Part shown: piece by piece, positions 33,234 to 41,116 of the stretch
How the letters are laid out: each line of letters starts with the position of its first letter
Numbering within the stretch: position 1 is the first letter of the stretch
Assembly (NCBI GenBank): GCA_016779225.1
Contig: JADHNZ010000007.1
Coordinates: 1-64,000, forward strand
DNA from: Planctomycetota bacterium
GTDB taxonomy: Bacteria > Planctomycetota > UBA1135 > GCA-002686595
Direction of reading: 5' to 3'
DNA: 64,000 bases
Notes under the pieces: model-generated
Told to the model about the DNA's origin: nothing
Seen by the model: the letters and a program-made list of their open reading frames with translations, nothing else
The model's database searches: none
Translations under genes and position numbers: made by a program

Positions 33234-34466
33234 ATGAAGGTCCCCCAGAGCCCGCTCCTCACCCTCCTGGCCCTCGCGGCCTGCGCCAGCTCCCCCGAGG
33301 CCAAGACCGGCCGCTCCGTGGACTGGCTCGTGGACCACGGCCAGTACGCCGAGGCGGTGGTCCGGGCGGCCGCCCTGCTCGAGAGCCAGCCGGCCTCCGT
33401 GCAGGCCCAGGAGGCGCACCGGCGGGCGACCATGGCGTGGCACCTCTCCGAGGGCCGCCGCCTGACCTTCGACGGAGCCGACGTGGAGGCCCTCGAGGCC
33501 TTCGGCCGGGCCCGGGACCTCGAGCCCCTGAACCCGGTGGTGGTCTCCTGGATCGAGAAGACGCGGCGCAAGCTCTCGCGGACCTGGCTCGACCGCGGCC
33601 TGGAGGCCCAGTCCGAGCAGCGCCTCGACGACGCGCAGGAGGCCTTCGAGCAGTCCCTCGCCTTCAACCCCGAGGAGGACGAGTCGGCCATCGGCCTCGC
33701 CGCGGTCTCCCTGCTCCAGGCCTACCGCGAGACCCTTGGCGAGGACTACTACGACGAGGGCGTGCGCGCGGTCAGCGACTGGGAGTACGAGATCGCCCGC
33801 AGCCGCTTCGGAGCCTCGAGCAAGTACCGCCCCGGCGACCCCAAGCCCGAGCGTCGCGTTGGCGAGGTCGAGCGCGAGCTCTCGCGCAAGCGCACCACCC
33901 AGGCGATCGTGCTCGAGGCCGACGGCCTGCACGCCGCCGCGCGCAACGACTACCGGGTGGCCCTGGTGCTCGACCCCGAGAACGCCATGGCCGAGGCCGG
34001 GCTCGCGCGGGCCCGCGAGGAGGCCACTGCCGACGAGCTGCTGCTCCAGGGGCGCATGGCGATCCTGCGCGGGGAGTTCGCCACCGCGCGCGACTACCTG
34101 GAGCGCGGAAAGGAGACCTCCCTCGTGCGCAAGGAGCTCTTCGACGAGGCCCTTGCCGGTATCGACGATGCCCGCGCAGCGAAGACCTATCAGAAGGCGC
34201 TCGACCTCGAGCACGACTTCCGCTACGAGGCTGCCATCGCCAAGTTCCAGGAGCTCCTGGAGGGCCGTGACTACTACGAGGACGCCATCTCGCGTCTCCG
34301 GACCCTCGAGGACTATGTGAGCGACGCCGCGGCCCTCTATGCCCGCGTCGAGGAGAGCCAGGACCCCGCCGAGCAGCTCCAGCTGCTGCGTCAGATCGAG
34401 GTGTTCTGGCCCGAGTACCGCGACATCCGCGAGCGCCTGCAGGCGCTCGAGGCCGCGGGCGCCTGA
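33234..34466 (+). CDS. TPR-type lipoprotein, function unknown
   Basis: 410 residues. MKVPQSPLLTLLALAACASS is a lipoprotein signal (lipobox LAAC, Cys17). The mature part is helical with repeated TPR-like units, for example ALEAFGRARDLEPLNPVVVSW, DDAQEAFEQSLAFNPEEDESA, RNDYRVALVLDPENAMAEAGLARA and YEAAIAKFQELLEGRDYYEDA. Such proteins scaffold envelope complexes. It lies just after lptF-lptG on the same strand, separated by 93 bp that contain a TACCCC hexamer far upstream (33162), so it may have its own promoter. Confidence 0.85.
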   Translation: MKVPQSPLLTLLALAACASSPEAKTGRSVDWLVDHGQYAEAVVRAAALLESQPASVQAQEAHRRATMAWHLSEGRRLTFDGADVEALEAFGRARDLEPLNPVVVSWIEKTRRKLSRTWLDRGLEAQSEQRLDDAQEAFEQSLAFNPEEDESAIGLAAVSLLQAYRETLGEDYYDEGVRAVSDWEYEIARSRFGASSKYRPGDPKPERRVGEVERELSRKRTTQAIVLEADGLHAAARNDYRVALVLDPENAMAEAGLARAREEATADELLLQGRMAILRGEFATARDYLERGKETSLVRKELFDEALAGIDDARAAKTYQKALDLEHDFRYEAAIAKFQELLEGRDYYEDAISRLRTLEDYVSDAAALYARVEESQDPAEQLQLLRQIEVFWPEYRDIRERLQALEAAGA

Positions 34467-34490
34467 GCCGGTCTTCGGCAGGTCCTCAGG
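34462..34490. terminator. Bidirectional terminator-like hairpin spanning both stop codons
   Basis: CCTGAG (34462-34467) pairs with CTCAGG (34485-34490); inside, GCCG pairs with CGGC around GTCTT. The TGA of the plus-strand gene and the TGA of the minus-strand gene (TCA at 34486-34488) lie in opposite arms. Confidence 0.55.
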
Positions 34491-35211
34491 AGGCGGCCGC
34501 TTCCTGACGCCGCGCCTCACCCCGCGCCATCCACCACACGATGGCGGCGAGGACGCTGACCTCGAGGAACGGGTGGACCGAGGCCTTGGAGAGGTCTCCG
34601 TTCCAGATCACGAAGGCCCAGTAGGCCCAGGGCATCCACGCGCTGATGGCCACGATGCCGGCGGCGCGGGCCAGCGCCGCGGGCGTCATGGGCTCCTCCT
34701 CCTCAGGCGCCTCGCCCTGCGCCTCGAGCTCGCGGTCGATGCGGTCGAGGGTCACGGCCGCGGCGTCCACGAGGCGCTGGTTCTCGCGCAGGGCGCGGAA
34801 CTCGATGGGGAGGGCCCAGAGGTTGAGGCCCAGGGCCAGCAGGCCGCTCAGCCAGTGCACGACCGCCGGGAGCCCGAGCGCGGGCGCGCCGAAGGCGAGC
34901 ACGCCTGCGGCCACGATCGAGAAGGAGCCGAAGATCGCCGCGGGGTAGGCCTTCTTGTTGGCGAAGAACTCGTTCAGCTCGTCCAGGAAGACCTGCGGCA
35001 GGTCCCGGCTGGCCACAGCCTCTCGCAGGATGCGCCCAGTCACGATCATGAACAGGATCAGGAGCGTGTGCGCGCCCACGGTGAGGATCGCGGCGGGCAG
35101 AGCCACCTGGAAGTGCAGATCGAGGCGCCCCAGGAAGCCGATCACTGCCGCGGCCAGCAGGGCGGGACCTGCGGCGAGGCACGCGATCAGGAAGTAGTGG
35201 GCCATCCTCAT
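34486..35211 (-). CDS. Integral membrane protein, function unknown
   Basis: 241 residues with about five or six membrane segments (near 6-25, 32-57, 95-115, 119-137, 190-207 and 218-232). A cytoplasmic charged stretch EAQGEAPEEEEP lies near 168-179. Motif-like stretches are TVGAHTLLILFMIVTGRILREA and FFANKKAYPAAIFGSFSIVAAG. I do not recognise the family. ATG 35211 is followed two codons later by another ATG (35205). It ends convergent with the TPR lipoprotein gene and lies downstream of the glycosyltransferase gene on the same strand (56 bp gap). Confidence 0.75.
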   Translation of the reverse strand: MRMAHYFLIACLAAGPALLAAAVIGFLGRLDLHFQVALPAAILTVGAHTLLILFMIVTGRILREAVASRDLPQVFLDELNEFFANKKAYPAAIFGSFSIVAAGVLAFGAPALGLPAVVHWLSGLLALGLNLWALPIEFRALRENQRLVDAAAVTLDRIDRELEAQGEAPEEEEPMTPAALARAAGIVAISAWMPWAYWAFVIWNGDLSKASVHPFLEVSVLAAIVWWMARGEARRQEAAAS

Positions 35212-35267
35212 GGCGATCCTTGGGTCTTGGGGGCGGGGGCTTGGCGGCGGGGGTGCTGGCCTTGCGG

Positions 35268-36305
35268 TCAGGCGCGCAGGGCGGCTCCGGCCCGCAGGGC
35301 GCGGGCCAGCGCGGCCGGATCGAGGCGCGTCAGGTCCCCGTCTGCGGCGCGGTGGGCGCGGTGTCCGGAGTCTGCGCATCCCATGGGGGGCCAGGGGCCG
35401 GTCTTCAAGGGATCGGTCGGGCCGAACCAGGTGTCTGTCCCAACCCCTACGGAAGCTGCCAGGTGGGCGGGCCCCGAGTCCCCGACCAGCAGGCGCAGCC
35501 CCGCCTCGCCCGCGGCGTGCAGCAGGCCGGCGAGCTCCGGCAGCCCGCGCTGGCCGATCAGGTGGCCCATGCCAGGACCCGGCGGCAGGCTCTCGGCAAG
35601 GCCCGCGCCCACCTCGGCCTCCGCGGGACCCGTCACCACCAGCAGGTCTTCCTCCGCGTGGAGCCGGCGGAGCACCTCGACGAGGGAGCGGGCGGGCAGG
35701 GTCCTCGCGTCGCCCTCGCGCCCCGGGTGCACCACGCGCCTGGGGCGCCCGCGGTCGGGGAGCAGCTGGTCCAGGAGCCGCGCACCGCGAGCGCGCAGCT
35801 CCGCGGGGAGCGGAAGCTCCGTGCGTGCCTCGACCGGCTGGCCAAGGGCGGCCTCCGCCACGGCCACCGCCCGCTGCACCGGATGGGGGCCCGCGGCCGC
35901 GGAGGCGAGCAGGGGCGTGGCGCGCGCGGCCCAGGGCTCCTGCCACTCGGCGCGCTGCGGCCCGTAGCGCCGGCCAGCCCCGCTGAGCCACGCGGCGGCG
36001 GCCGACTTGGCATTGCCCTGCACATCGAGGGTCGCGTCCGGCGCGAACGCGCGCAGCTCCCGGCGCAGGGTGCGCCAGGCCCCCAGCCCGCCGGAGCGAT
36101 CGAAGCGCACCAGCTCGAGCCCCGGCAGGACCTCGAGCAGGGGGGCGAACTCCGCCTGGACGACCCAGCCCAGCCGAGCCTCGGGACGGGCGCGGCGCAG
36201 CGCGTGCCAGGCCGGCAGGCCGCAGACCACATCCCCCAGGTGGGAGAGGCGCACCACCAGCAGGCGCCCGGCGGTGGAGGGGAGGGTGGCAGCGGGTCCC
36301 GGCAC
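35268..36305 (-). CDS. Glycosyltransferase family 9 protein (heptosyltransferase-like)
   Basis: 345 residues. GT9 enzymes transfer heptose from ADP-heptose onto the LPS inner core at the cytoplasmic face. Visible features: the N-terminal LLVVRLSHLGDVVCGLPAWHALR, the first-domain end DVQGNAKSAAAAWLSG, the nucleotide-binding VHPGREGDARTLP (usually H-P-G-x-x-W) and VTGPAEAEVGAGLAE, and the acceptor-side LLVGDSGPAHLAASVGVGTDTWFGPTDPLKTGPW. The set is complete enough for a GT9 call, the donor sugar is inferred. GTG 36305 has a TATCCT box 7 nt before it. Confidence 0.87.
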   Translation of the reverse strand: MPGPAATLPSTAGRLLVVRLSHLGDVVCGLPAWHALRRARPEARLGWVVQAEFAPLLEVLPGLELVRFDRSGGLGAWRTLRRELRAFAPDATLDVQGNAKSAAAAWLSGAGRRYGPQRAEWQEPWAARATPLLASAAAGPHPVQRAVAVAEAALGQPVEARTELPLPAELRARGARLLDQLLPDRGRPRRVVHPGREGDARTLPARSLVEVLRRLHAEEDLLVVTGPAEAEVGAGLAESLPPGPGMGHLIGQRGLPELAGLLHAAGEAGLRLLVGDSGPAHLAASVGVGTDTWFGPTDPLKTGPWPPMGCADSGHRAHRAADGDLTRLDPAALARALRAGAALRA

Positions 36306-36312
36306 ACCTCGG

Positions 36313-36318
36313 AGGATA
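36313..36318 (-). promoter_or_regulatory. TATCCT, candidate -10 box of the GT9 gene
   Basis: Read on the minus strand, TATCCT ends 7 nt before GTG 36305. A plus-strand TAGACT lies 39 bp away for the divergent kinase gene. Confidence 0.45.
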
Positions 36319-36357
36319 GGCCCGGGCCCGGCGCAGCGCTCGCGCGCGCTCCGCCCG

Positions 36358-36363
36358 TAGACT
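36358..36363 (+). promoter_or_regulatory. TAGACT, candidate -10 box of the NtrY-like kinase gene
   Basis: TAGACT ends 9 nt before GTG 36373. Confidence 0.5.
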
Positions 36364-36372
36364 GGGCCGCGC

Positions 36373-38283
36373 GTGTTCCGCCGCCTCTCGACCCGCTGGG
36401 CCCTCGCCGTCCTGCTCTCGGTCGCGCTGCCCTTCGTGGGCTTCGCGGCGTGGGTGGAGACCCATGTCTCCCAGCGCCTCGCCGAGGACGCCGTGCGCTT
36501 CCACCTGCTCTCGACGGCGTCGGACCTGGCGGATCAGCTCGATGGCGAGCTCCAGGAGCGCTGGCAGGACCTGGAGTACCTCGCAGGCGTGCCCCTGGTT
36601 AGCTGGTTCGTGGGCGGGCCCGAGGAGGAGCGCCCCCTGTTCGAGAGCACGGTCCAGGACCTCTTCGATCGCATGGCGCGGCTCAGCGGCGTGCACGGCC
36701 TGGTGCTCGCGGTCGACCGCGACGGCCGGGTCCTTGCCACCGACCGCGGCGCCGAGGGGCAGGAGGCGTCAGACACCCTGCGACGGGCAGCCCTGGGGCT
36801 CGACCTCGCCGGGGTCCCCTGGCTCGAGGAGGTCCTCGCGCGCGGGCGCGCGAGCCTCGGCTTCGGAACGGCCTCCGCGCTGCTCGGCCTCCCTGCCGGG
36901 GGGCCGCCCTTCGTCGGGATGGCCGTGCGCCTGTCCCCAGGCTCCGGCGAGGAGCCCTCCGGCGCGGTGGTGGCGCTCATGGGGACCGACCGCCTGCAGG
37001 CGCGCATCGAGTCGTTCGGGGTGCGCCGGCTCGGCGCGACCGGGGAGCAGCCCCTGCAGGACCTGTACGCGTCGTCCTACGCGTGGCTGTGGGGACCCGA
37101 TGCGGACACGATCCTCGCTCACCCGACCCGCGCCCTGGTCGGCACGCGCGTGTCCGAGCTCCAGGAGGGCGAGCTGCAGCCGCTGGTCGAGGCGGCGCGC
37201 GGGGCCCCGTGGGGCATGTATCCCGACTACACCTTCCGCGGGATCCAGAAGAAGGCCGCCTTCAAGCGCACGGCCGCGCCTGAGCAGGGCGGCTTCGGCT
37301 GGACCGTCGGCATCGGCGCAGACTTCTCCGACATCTACGCGCCCGTGCAGGAGGTGTCGCGCACCTTGCTGCTCGCCGCGGCCCTGGGCCTCGTGTCCGC
37401 AGCCGTGCTGACCTTCTTCGTGGCGCGCCGCACGGCACAGCCGATCCAGGAGCTGGAGGCCCACACGCGCCGCCTCGCCGCGGGTGACCTCGAGCAGCGC
37501 CTCGGCTGGTCGCGTCGCGACGAGCTCGGCGACCTCGCGCGCGGCTTCGACCGCATGGCGGGCGAGCTGGCCGAGGGGCGTCGAGCGGCCATGCGCGCCG
37601 ATAAGGACGCGGCCTGGCGCGAGATGGCGCGCCAGGTGGCCCACGAGATCAAGAACCCCCTCACGCCCATCTCGCTCTCGATCGGGCTGCTGCGGCGCGC
37701 GCGGGAGGAGGGCAGTCCCGAGGCGGAGTCCATCCTCGTGCGGACCATGGACATGATCGAGCGCCAGGTCGCGGCCATGCGGGAGATCGCGCGCGACTTC
37801 CACTCCTTCGCCGGGCAGCACCGCGACCTCGAGCCCGTGGACCTCGGAGCCTTGCTCGACGAGGTCCTCGAGCTCTCGGCCGCCTGGGCCGCGGAGCAGG
37901 GCGTGCAGCTCGTCCGCGAGGGCGACGGAGGCCTCGTGCTCGGAGACCCGGGAGAGCTGAGGCGAGCGCTCCTGAACCTCGTGTCCAACGCCATCGAGGC
38001 CAGCGACGAGGGCGGGGAGCTGCGTGCGCGCTGCGGCGTGCTCGGGCACGAGGTCGAGGTCGAGCTGGTGGACTCGGGCCGGGGGCTCGACCCCGAGCAG
38101 GAGCAGCACCTGTTCGAGCCCTACTTCACGACGCGCACCAGCGGAACCGGGCTGGGCCTCGCGATCGTGCGCCGGGTGGTCGAGGACCTCGGCGGGCGGG
38201 TCTCCCTCGAGAACCGCAGCGAGGGCCGCGGCGCCGTGGCGCGCATCGTCCTGCCTCTCTGGGAGCAGGGTGCAGCCTCATGA
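36373..38283 (+). CDS. Membrane sensor histidine kinase (NtrY-like)
   Basis: 636 residues. One membrane segment (9-29), a periplasmic sensor region (about 30-325, dCache-like, with LVLAVDRDGRVLATDRG), a second membrane segment (332-354) and a HAMP linker (355-408). The HisKA helix carries the phosphoacceptor His in REMARQVAHEIKNPLTPISLSI, a sequence typical of NtrY-type kinases. The ATPase domain has LLNLVSNAIEAS, DSGRGLDPEQ and GTGLGLAIVRRV. No response regulator is adjacent. The gene overlaps the next by 4 nt. The GTG start fits the promoter box. What it senses is unknown. Confidence 0.93.
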   Translation: MFRRLSTRWALAVLLSVALPFVGFAAWVETHVSQRLAEDAVRFHLLSTASDLADQLDGELQERWQDLEYLAGVPLVSWFVGGPEEERPLFESTVQDLFDRMARLSGVHGLVLAVDRDGRVLATDRGAEGQEASDTLRRAALGLDLAGVPWLEEVLARGRASLGFGTASALLGLPAGGPPFVGMAVRLSPGSGEEPSGAVVALMGTDRLQARIESFGVRRLGATGEQPLQDLYASSYAWLWGPDADTILAHPTRALVGTRVSELQEGELQPLVEAARGAPWGMYPDYTFRGIQKKAAFKRTAAPEQGGFGWTVGIGADFSDIYAPVQEVSRTLLLAAALGLVSAAVLTFFVARRTAQPIQELEAHTRRLAAGDLEQRLGWSRRDELGDLARGFDRMAGELAEGRRAAMRADKDAAWREMARQVAHEIKNPLTPISLSIGLLRRAREEGSPEAESILVRTMDMIERQVAAMREIARDFHSFAGQHRDLEPVDLGALLDEVLELSAAWAAEQGVQLVREGDGGLVLGDPGELRRALLNLVSNAIEASDEGGELRARCGVLGHEVEVELVDSGRGLDPEQEQHLFEPYFTTRTSGTGLGLAIVRRVVEDLGGRVSLENRSEGRGAVARIVLPLWEQGAAS

Positions 38284-39284
38284 CGGCGGCCATCCTCGTG
38301 ACTGGAGCCAACGGCTTCCTGGGGAGCGCCCTCTGCAGGGAGCTGGCCGGCGCCGGGTACCGGGTCTGGGCCTCTTGCCGCGAGGGCTGTGACGAAGGTG
38401 ACCTGCTGGGCCTCGACTGCGCCCGGGTGCGCTGTGACCTGACTCGGCCAGCCAGCGTGCGCGAGGCGGTCCGCCAGGCCGCGGATGCGGCCGAGGCCGA
38501 GGGGCTGCCGCTCTGGATCATCCACAACGCCGCCGTCATCAGCTACCGCACGGCGGACACCGCGCTGCAGCACGCGGTGAATGTGGAGGGCACGCGCGCG
38601 CTCCTCGACGCCGCTCGAGCCGTTGCTCCCGAGCGGGTCCTGCAGGTCAGCTCGGTGGCGGCGGTCGGGACCGCGGCCGCGGGGGAGGTCCTCGACGAGC
38701 GCGCGGCCTGGAACCTGCGCGACGCTCGCGTGCCCTACTGCGACACCAAGCGCGAGGCCGAGGAGCTGGCCCTGGCCTCGGGCCTCCCCGTACTCACCAT
38801 CAACCCCGGCTCGATCTTCGGGCCCGCGCGCCAGGGCTCCAACACCCTGCGCTTCCTGCGCAAGCTGCAGCGCGGCGAGCTTGGCACCCTCGCGCCGCCG
38901 GGGACCCTGGGAGTGGTCGGCGTGGAGGACTGCGCGCGGGGAGCACGCCTCGCCCTCGAGCGCGGGCGCGTGGGGGAGCGCTACCTGCTCGTGGAGTCGA
39001 ACTGGTCCCACGCGGCGCTCTTCCGCGAGGCCGTCCGCGTGCTGACCGGCGCGGACACCCTGCGGCCTCGCGTGGTGCCCCCGGTGGCGTGGCGCGGCGC
39101 GGTCGTGCCCCTGGCTCGCCTGGCGGACGCCCTGCGCCCTCTGCAGATGGTCACTCCCCAGGCGCTCACGCTCCTGGGGCGCCACTTCGCCTTCGACAGC
39201 GGGAAGGCCCGCGCCGAGCTCGGCTGGTCGCCCCGCCCGCTGGACGAGGTCCTGCGCTCGGCGGCGTCCGCGCTGCGCGCGTGA
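38280..39284 (+). CDS. NAD(P)-dependent epimerase/reductase of the extended SDR family
   Basis: 334 residues with a Rossmann fold: GANGFLGSAL (8-17, G-x-x-G-x-x-G), D in VRCDL, IHNAAV, the catalytic Ser region LQVSSVAAVG (124-130), and Tyr153-x3-Lys157 (YCDTK). The style (VEGTRALLDAA, TINPGSIFGP, PQALTLLGRHFAFDSGKARAELGW) resembles dihydroflavonol-4-reductase/3-beta-hydroxysteroid-type reductases and nucleoside-sugar epimerases; the substrate cannot be told. It is translationally coupled to the NtrY-like kinase gene, although no functional link is obvious. Confidence 0.9.
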   Translation: MTAAILVTGANGFLGSALCRELAGAGYRVWASCREGCDEGDLLGLDCARVRCDLTRPASVREAVRQAADAAEAEGLPLWIIHNAAVISYRTADTALQHAVNVEGTRALLDAARAVAPERVLQVSSVAAVGTAAAGEVLDERAAWNLRDARVPYCDTKREAEELALASGLPVLTINPGSIFGPARQGSNTLRFLRKLQRGELGTLAPPGTLGVVGVEDCARGARLALERGRVGERYLLVESNWSHAALFREAVRVLTGADTLRPRVVPPVAWRGAVVPLARLADALRPLQMVTPQALTLLGRHFAFDSGKARAELGWSPRPLDEVLRSAASALRA

Positions 39285-39295
39285 GGGCGCGCGAG

Positions 39296-39310
39296 GAGGC
39301 GCGTCGCCTC
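39296..39310. terminator. Hairpin between convergent genes
   Basis: GAGGCG pairs perfectly with CGCCTC (6 bp) around a CGT loop, in the 31-bp gap between two stop codons. Confidence 0.5.
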
Positions 39311-39315
39311 GACCT

Positions 39316-39681
39316 TCAGTCGCCCGCGAGCTCGCGGCGCAGGTCCTCGCCGTCGTAGCCCCAGGTCCCCGTCAGGACGGTCTTGCGGAACGAGAGGATG
39401 TCGAGGACCCAGTTCCACCAGCCCCAGTCCGGGCTCTGCTCCTGCAGGTCGATGCGCAGGTTCGGCAGGCCCGCGTCGAAGGCGTTGTCGCGCGCGATCT
39501 GGCTCGACTCAGCGGGGAAGTCCCACTGGAGGACGGTGAACGCCCAGGCCTCGGAGCGGAAGGTCCCGGAGGTCTGCGTCTCACGGGTGTGATCGATGCT
39601 CGCACAGGCCGAGGCGAGAGCCGCGAGGGCGAGTCCCCCGAGGGCGGAGCGCAGGGACGGGGAGGCGGGGCGGGCCTTCAT
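39316..39681 (-). CDS. Small lipoprotein of unknown function
   Basis: 121 residues from ATG 39681. The N-terminus MKARPASPSLRSALGGLALAALASACAS is a lipoprotein signal (lipobox ASAC). The mature part contains SEAWAFTVLQWDFPAESSQIARDNAFDAG and a Trp-rich stretch WGWWNWVLDILSFRKTVLTGTWGYDG. No family is recognised. A TAGAGT box lies 7 nt before the ATG. It diverges from galK across 200 bp. Confidence 0.75.
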   Translation of the reverse strand: MKARPASPSLRSALGGLALAALASACASIDHTRETQTSGTFRSEAWAFTVLQWDFPAESSQIARDNAFDAGLPNLRIDLQEQSPDWGWWNWVLDILSFRKTVLTGTWGYDGEDLRRELAGD

Positions 39682-39688
39682 GACCTGG

Positions 39689-39694
39689 ACTCTA
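39689..39694 (-). promoter_or_regulatory. TAGAGT, candidate -10 box of the small lipoprotein gene
   Basis: Read on the minus strand, TAGAGT ends 7 nt before ATG 39681. Confidence 0.45.
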
Positions 39695-39882
39695 TCGTCC
39701 GGAACTCGCCGGATCCCGAGTGCTCCTGGCCCTGTGTTCCGCACCGTTCTCAGGGACCCTGCGCGCGCCTTCGCGTGCTCCAGGGCCCTTTCAGTCCGGC
39801 CTCTGGTGCTGAGAAGCCCCAAAGGCCGGCGGATCGCGAGAAAGCCCTCCGCTCGCGGCCGAAGGCTGCCGATTCGTCCCCT

Positions 39883-41085
39883 GTGACTGCCCGCGCCCTC
39901 GATCCCGGAAGCTGGGAGGTGCTCCTAGCCCGCGCCGCAGAGGCGTGGGGGGGGAGCGCCGAGGGCGCGCGCCTGTTCTTCGCGCCGGGCCGGGTCAACC
40001 TCTTCGGGGCCCACCTCGACTACAGCGGCGGTCCGGTCCTGCCCGGGGCGATCGACCGGGGCACCCTGGTGGTGGGCAGGCCCCGGGACGACGGCCGCCT
40101 GACCCTGGGCACCACCCTCGACGCGCGTCGCTTCGACGGCCGGCTTGGCGCGCTGCCGAAGGGTCCTGCGGGAGCCTGGTTCGACTACCCGGTGGGCGCC
40201 CTCGCCGCGCTGGTCGGCGGCCGCGCCCTCGCCGAAGGCCAGGGCCTGGACCTCTTCTTCGGTGGGGACCTGCCCGTGGGCGCAGGCCTCTCCTCCTCGG
40301 CCTCGATCTCGGTGGTGACGGCCCTCGCGGCGGACGCCCTCCTGGGCCTGGGCGCCGGGCGGCTGAGCTGGGTGGCCGCGGCCCTCGCCGGGGAGCGCGG
40401 CTTCGTCGGCGTGCAGTGCGGGATCATGGATCCGCACGCCGTGGGCCACGCGCGGCCAGGTCACCTGCTGTGGCTCGACTGCAAGGACGGCACCTGGGAG
40501 CATGTGCCCTTGGACCCCGAGCGCGCGGCGTACCTGGTCTTCGACACTGGCGTGCAGCGCGAGCTTGCGAAGGGGGAGTTCAACCTCCGCGTGGCCCAGT
40601 GCGAGCAGGCCTTCCGGGCGCTCGCTCCCTACCAGCCGGGGGCCAGCTGCCTGCGTGACATCCGCGCCGAGACGCTCGAGCGCGAGGGGCACCGCCTGGA
40701 TCCGATCGTGCGCTCCAGAGCCCTGCACGCCGTGCAGGAGGTGGAGCGCACCTTCGCGGCTCGGCGCCACCTGGAGGCTGGTGACCTCGTGGCCGCGGGT
40801 CGGCTCATGTTCGAGGCCCACGCGTCCCTGCGCGATCTCTACGAGGTCTCGGTCCCCGAGCTGGACCATTTGGTCGCGCTCCTCGAGGTCGAGGCCGGCT
40901 GCTTCGGCGCGCGCCTCACGGGCGCCGGCTTCGGAGGCTGCGTGGTTGCGCTGGTCGAGCCCGGACGCGTCGCGGAGCTCGGGGCGCGCGTGGCGGAGGG
41001 CTTCCAGGAGCGCTTCGGCCGCAGGGCGCCCTTCGAGGCCTTCGCGGGAGATGCGGGACCGCGTGAGCTGTCGCTCGCACCCTGA
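39883..41085 (+). CDS. galK: Galactokinase
   Basis: 400 residues of the GHMP kinase family; phosphorylates galactose at C1 with ATP in the Leloir pathway. The galactokinase signature is near the N-terminus: PGRVNLFGAHLDYSGGPVLP (usually G-R-V-N-L-I-G-E-H-x-D-Y). The ATP-binding GHMP motif is LPVGAGLSSSASISV, followed by GIMDPHAVGHARPGHLLWLDC and the C-terminal motif ARLTGAGFGGCVVAL. The usual Glu in the signature is Ala here, which may alter sugar preference; related GHMP sugar kinases are possible. GTG 39883 is preferred by family length. It is monocistronic with no other gal genes in view. Confidence 0.9.
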   Translation: MTARALDPGSWEVLLARAAEAWGGSAEGARLFFAPGRVNLFGAHLDYSGGPVLPGAIDRGTLVVGRPRDDGRLTLGTTLDARRFDGRLGALPKGPAGAWFDYPVGALAALVGGRALAEGQGLDLFFGGDLPVGAGLSSSASISVVTALAADALLGLGAGRLSWVAAALAGERGFVGVQCGIMDPHAVGHARPGHLLWLDCKDGTWEHVPLDPERAAYLVFDTGVQRELAKGEFNLRVAQCEQAFRALAPYQPGASCLRDIRAETLEREGHRLDPIVRSRALHAVQEVERTFAARRHLEAGDLVAAGRLMFEAHASLRDLYEVSVPELDHLVALLEVEAGCFGARLTGAGFGGCVVALVEPGRVAELGARVAEGFQERFGRRAPFEAFAGDAGPRELSLAP

Positions 41086-41116
41086 GGACTCTCAGCGGCG
41101 GGGCTGAGAGGCCTCA
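41083..41116. terminator. Bidirectional terminator-like hairpin spanning both stop codons
   Basis: CTCTCAGC (41089-41096) pairs with GCTGAGAG (41103-41110), 8 bp, loop GGCGGG. An outer TGAGG pairs with CCTCA after one A-G mismatch, giving 13 bp in all. Both genes' stop codons (TGA 41083-41085 and TCA 41114-41116) are in the outer stem. Confidence 0.65.

Noticed and set aside
36373-39284. Two-component pair formed by the NtrY-like kinase and its neighbour
   Set aside because: The coupled downstream gene is a Rossmann-fold reductase, not a response regulator.
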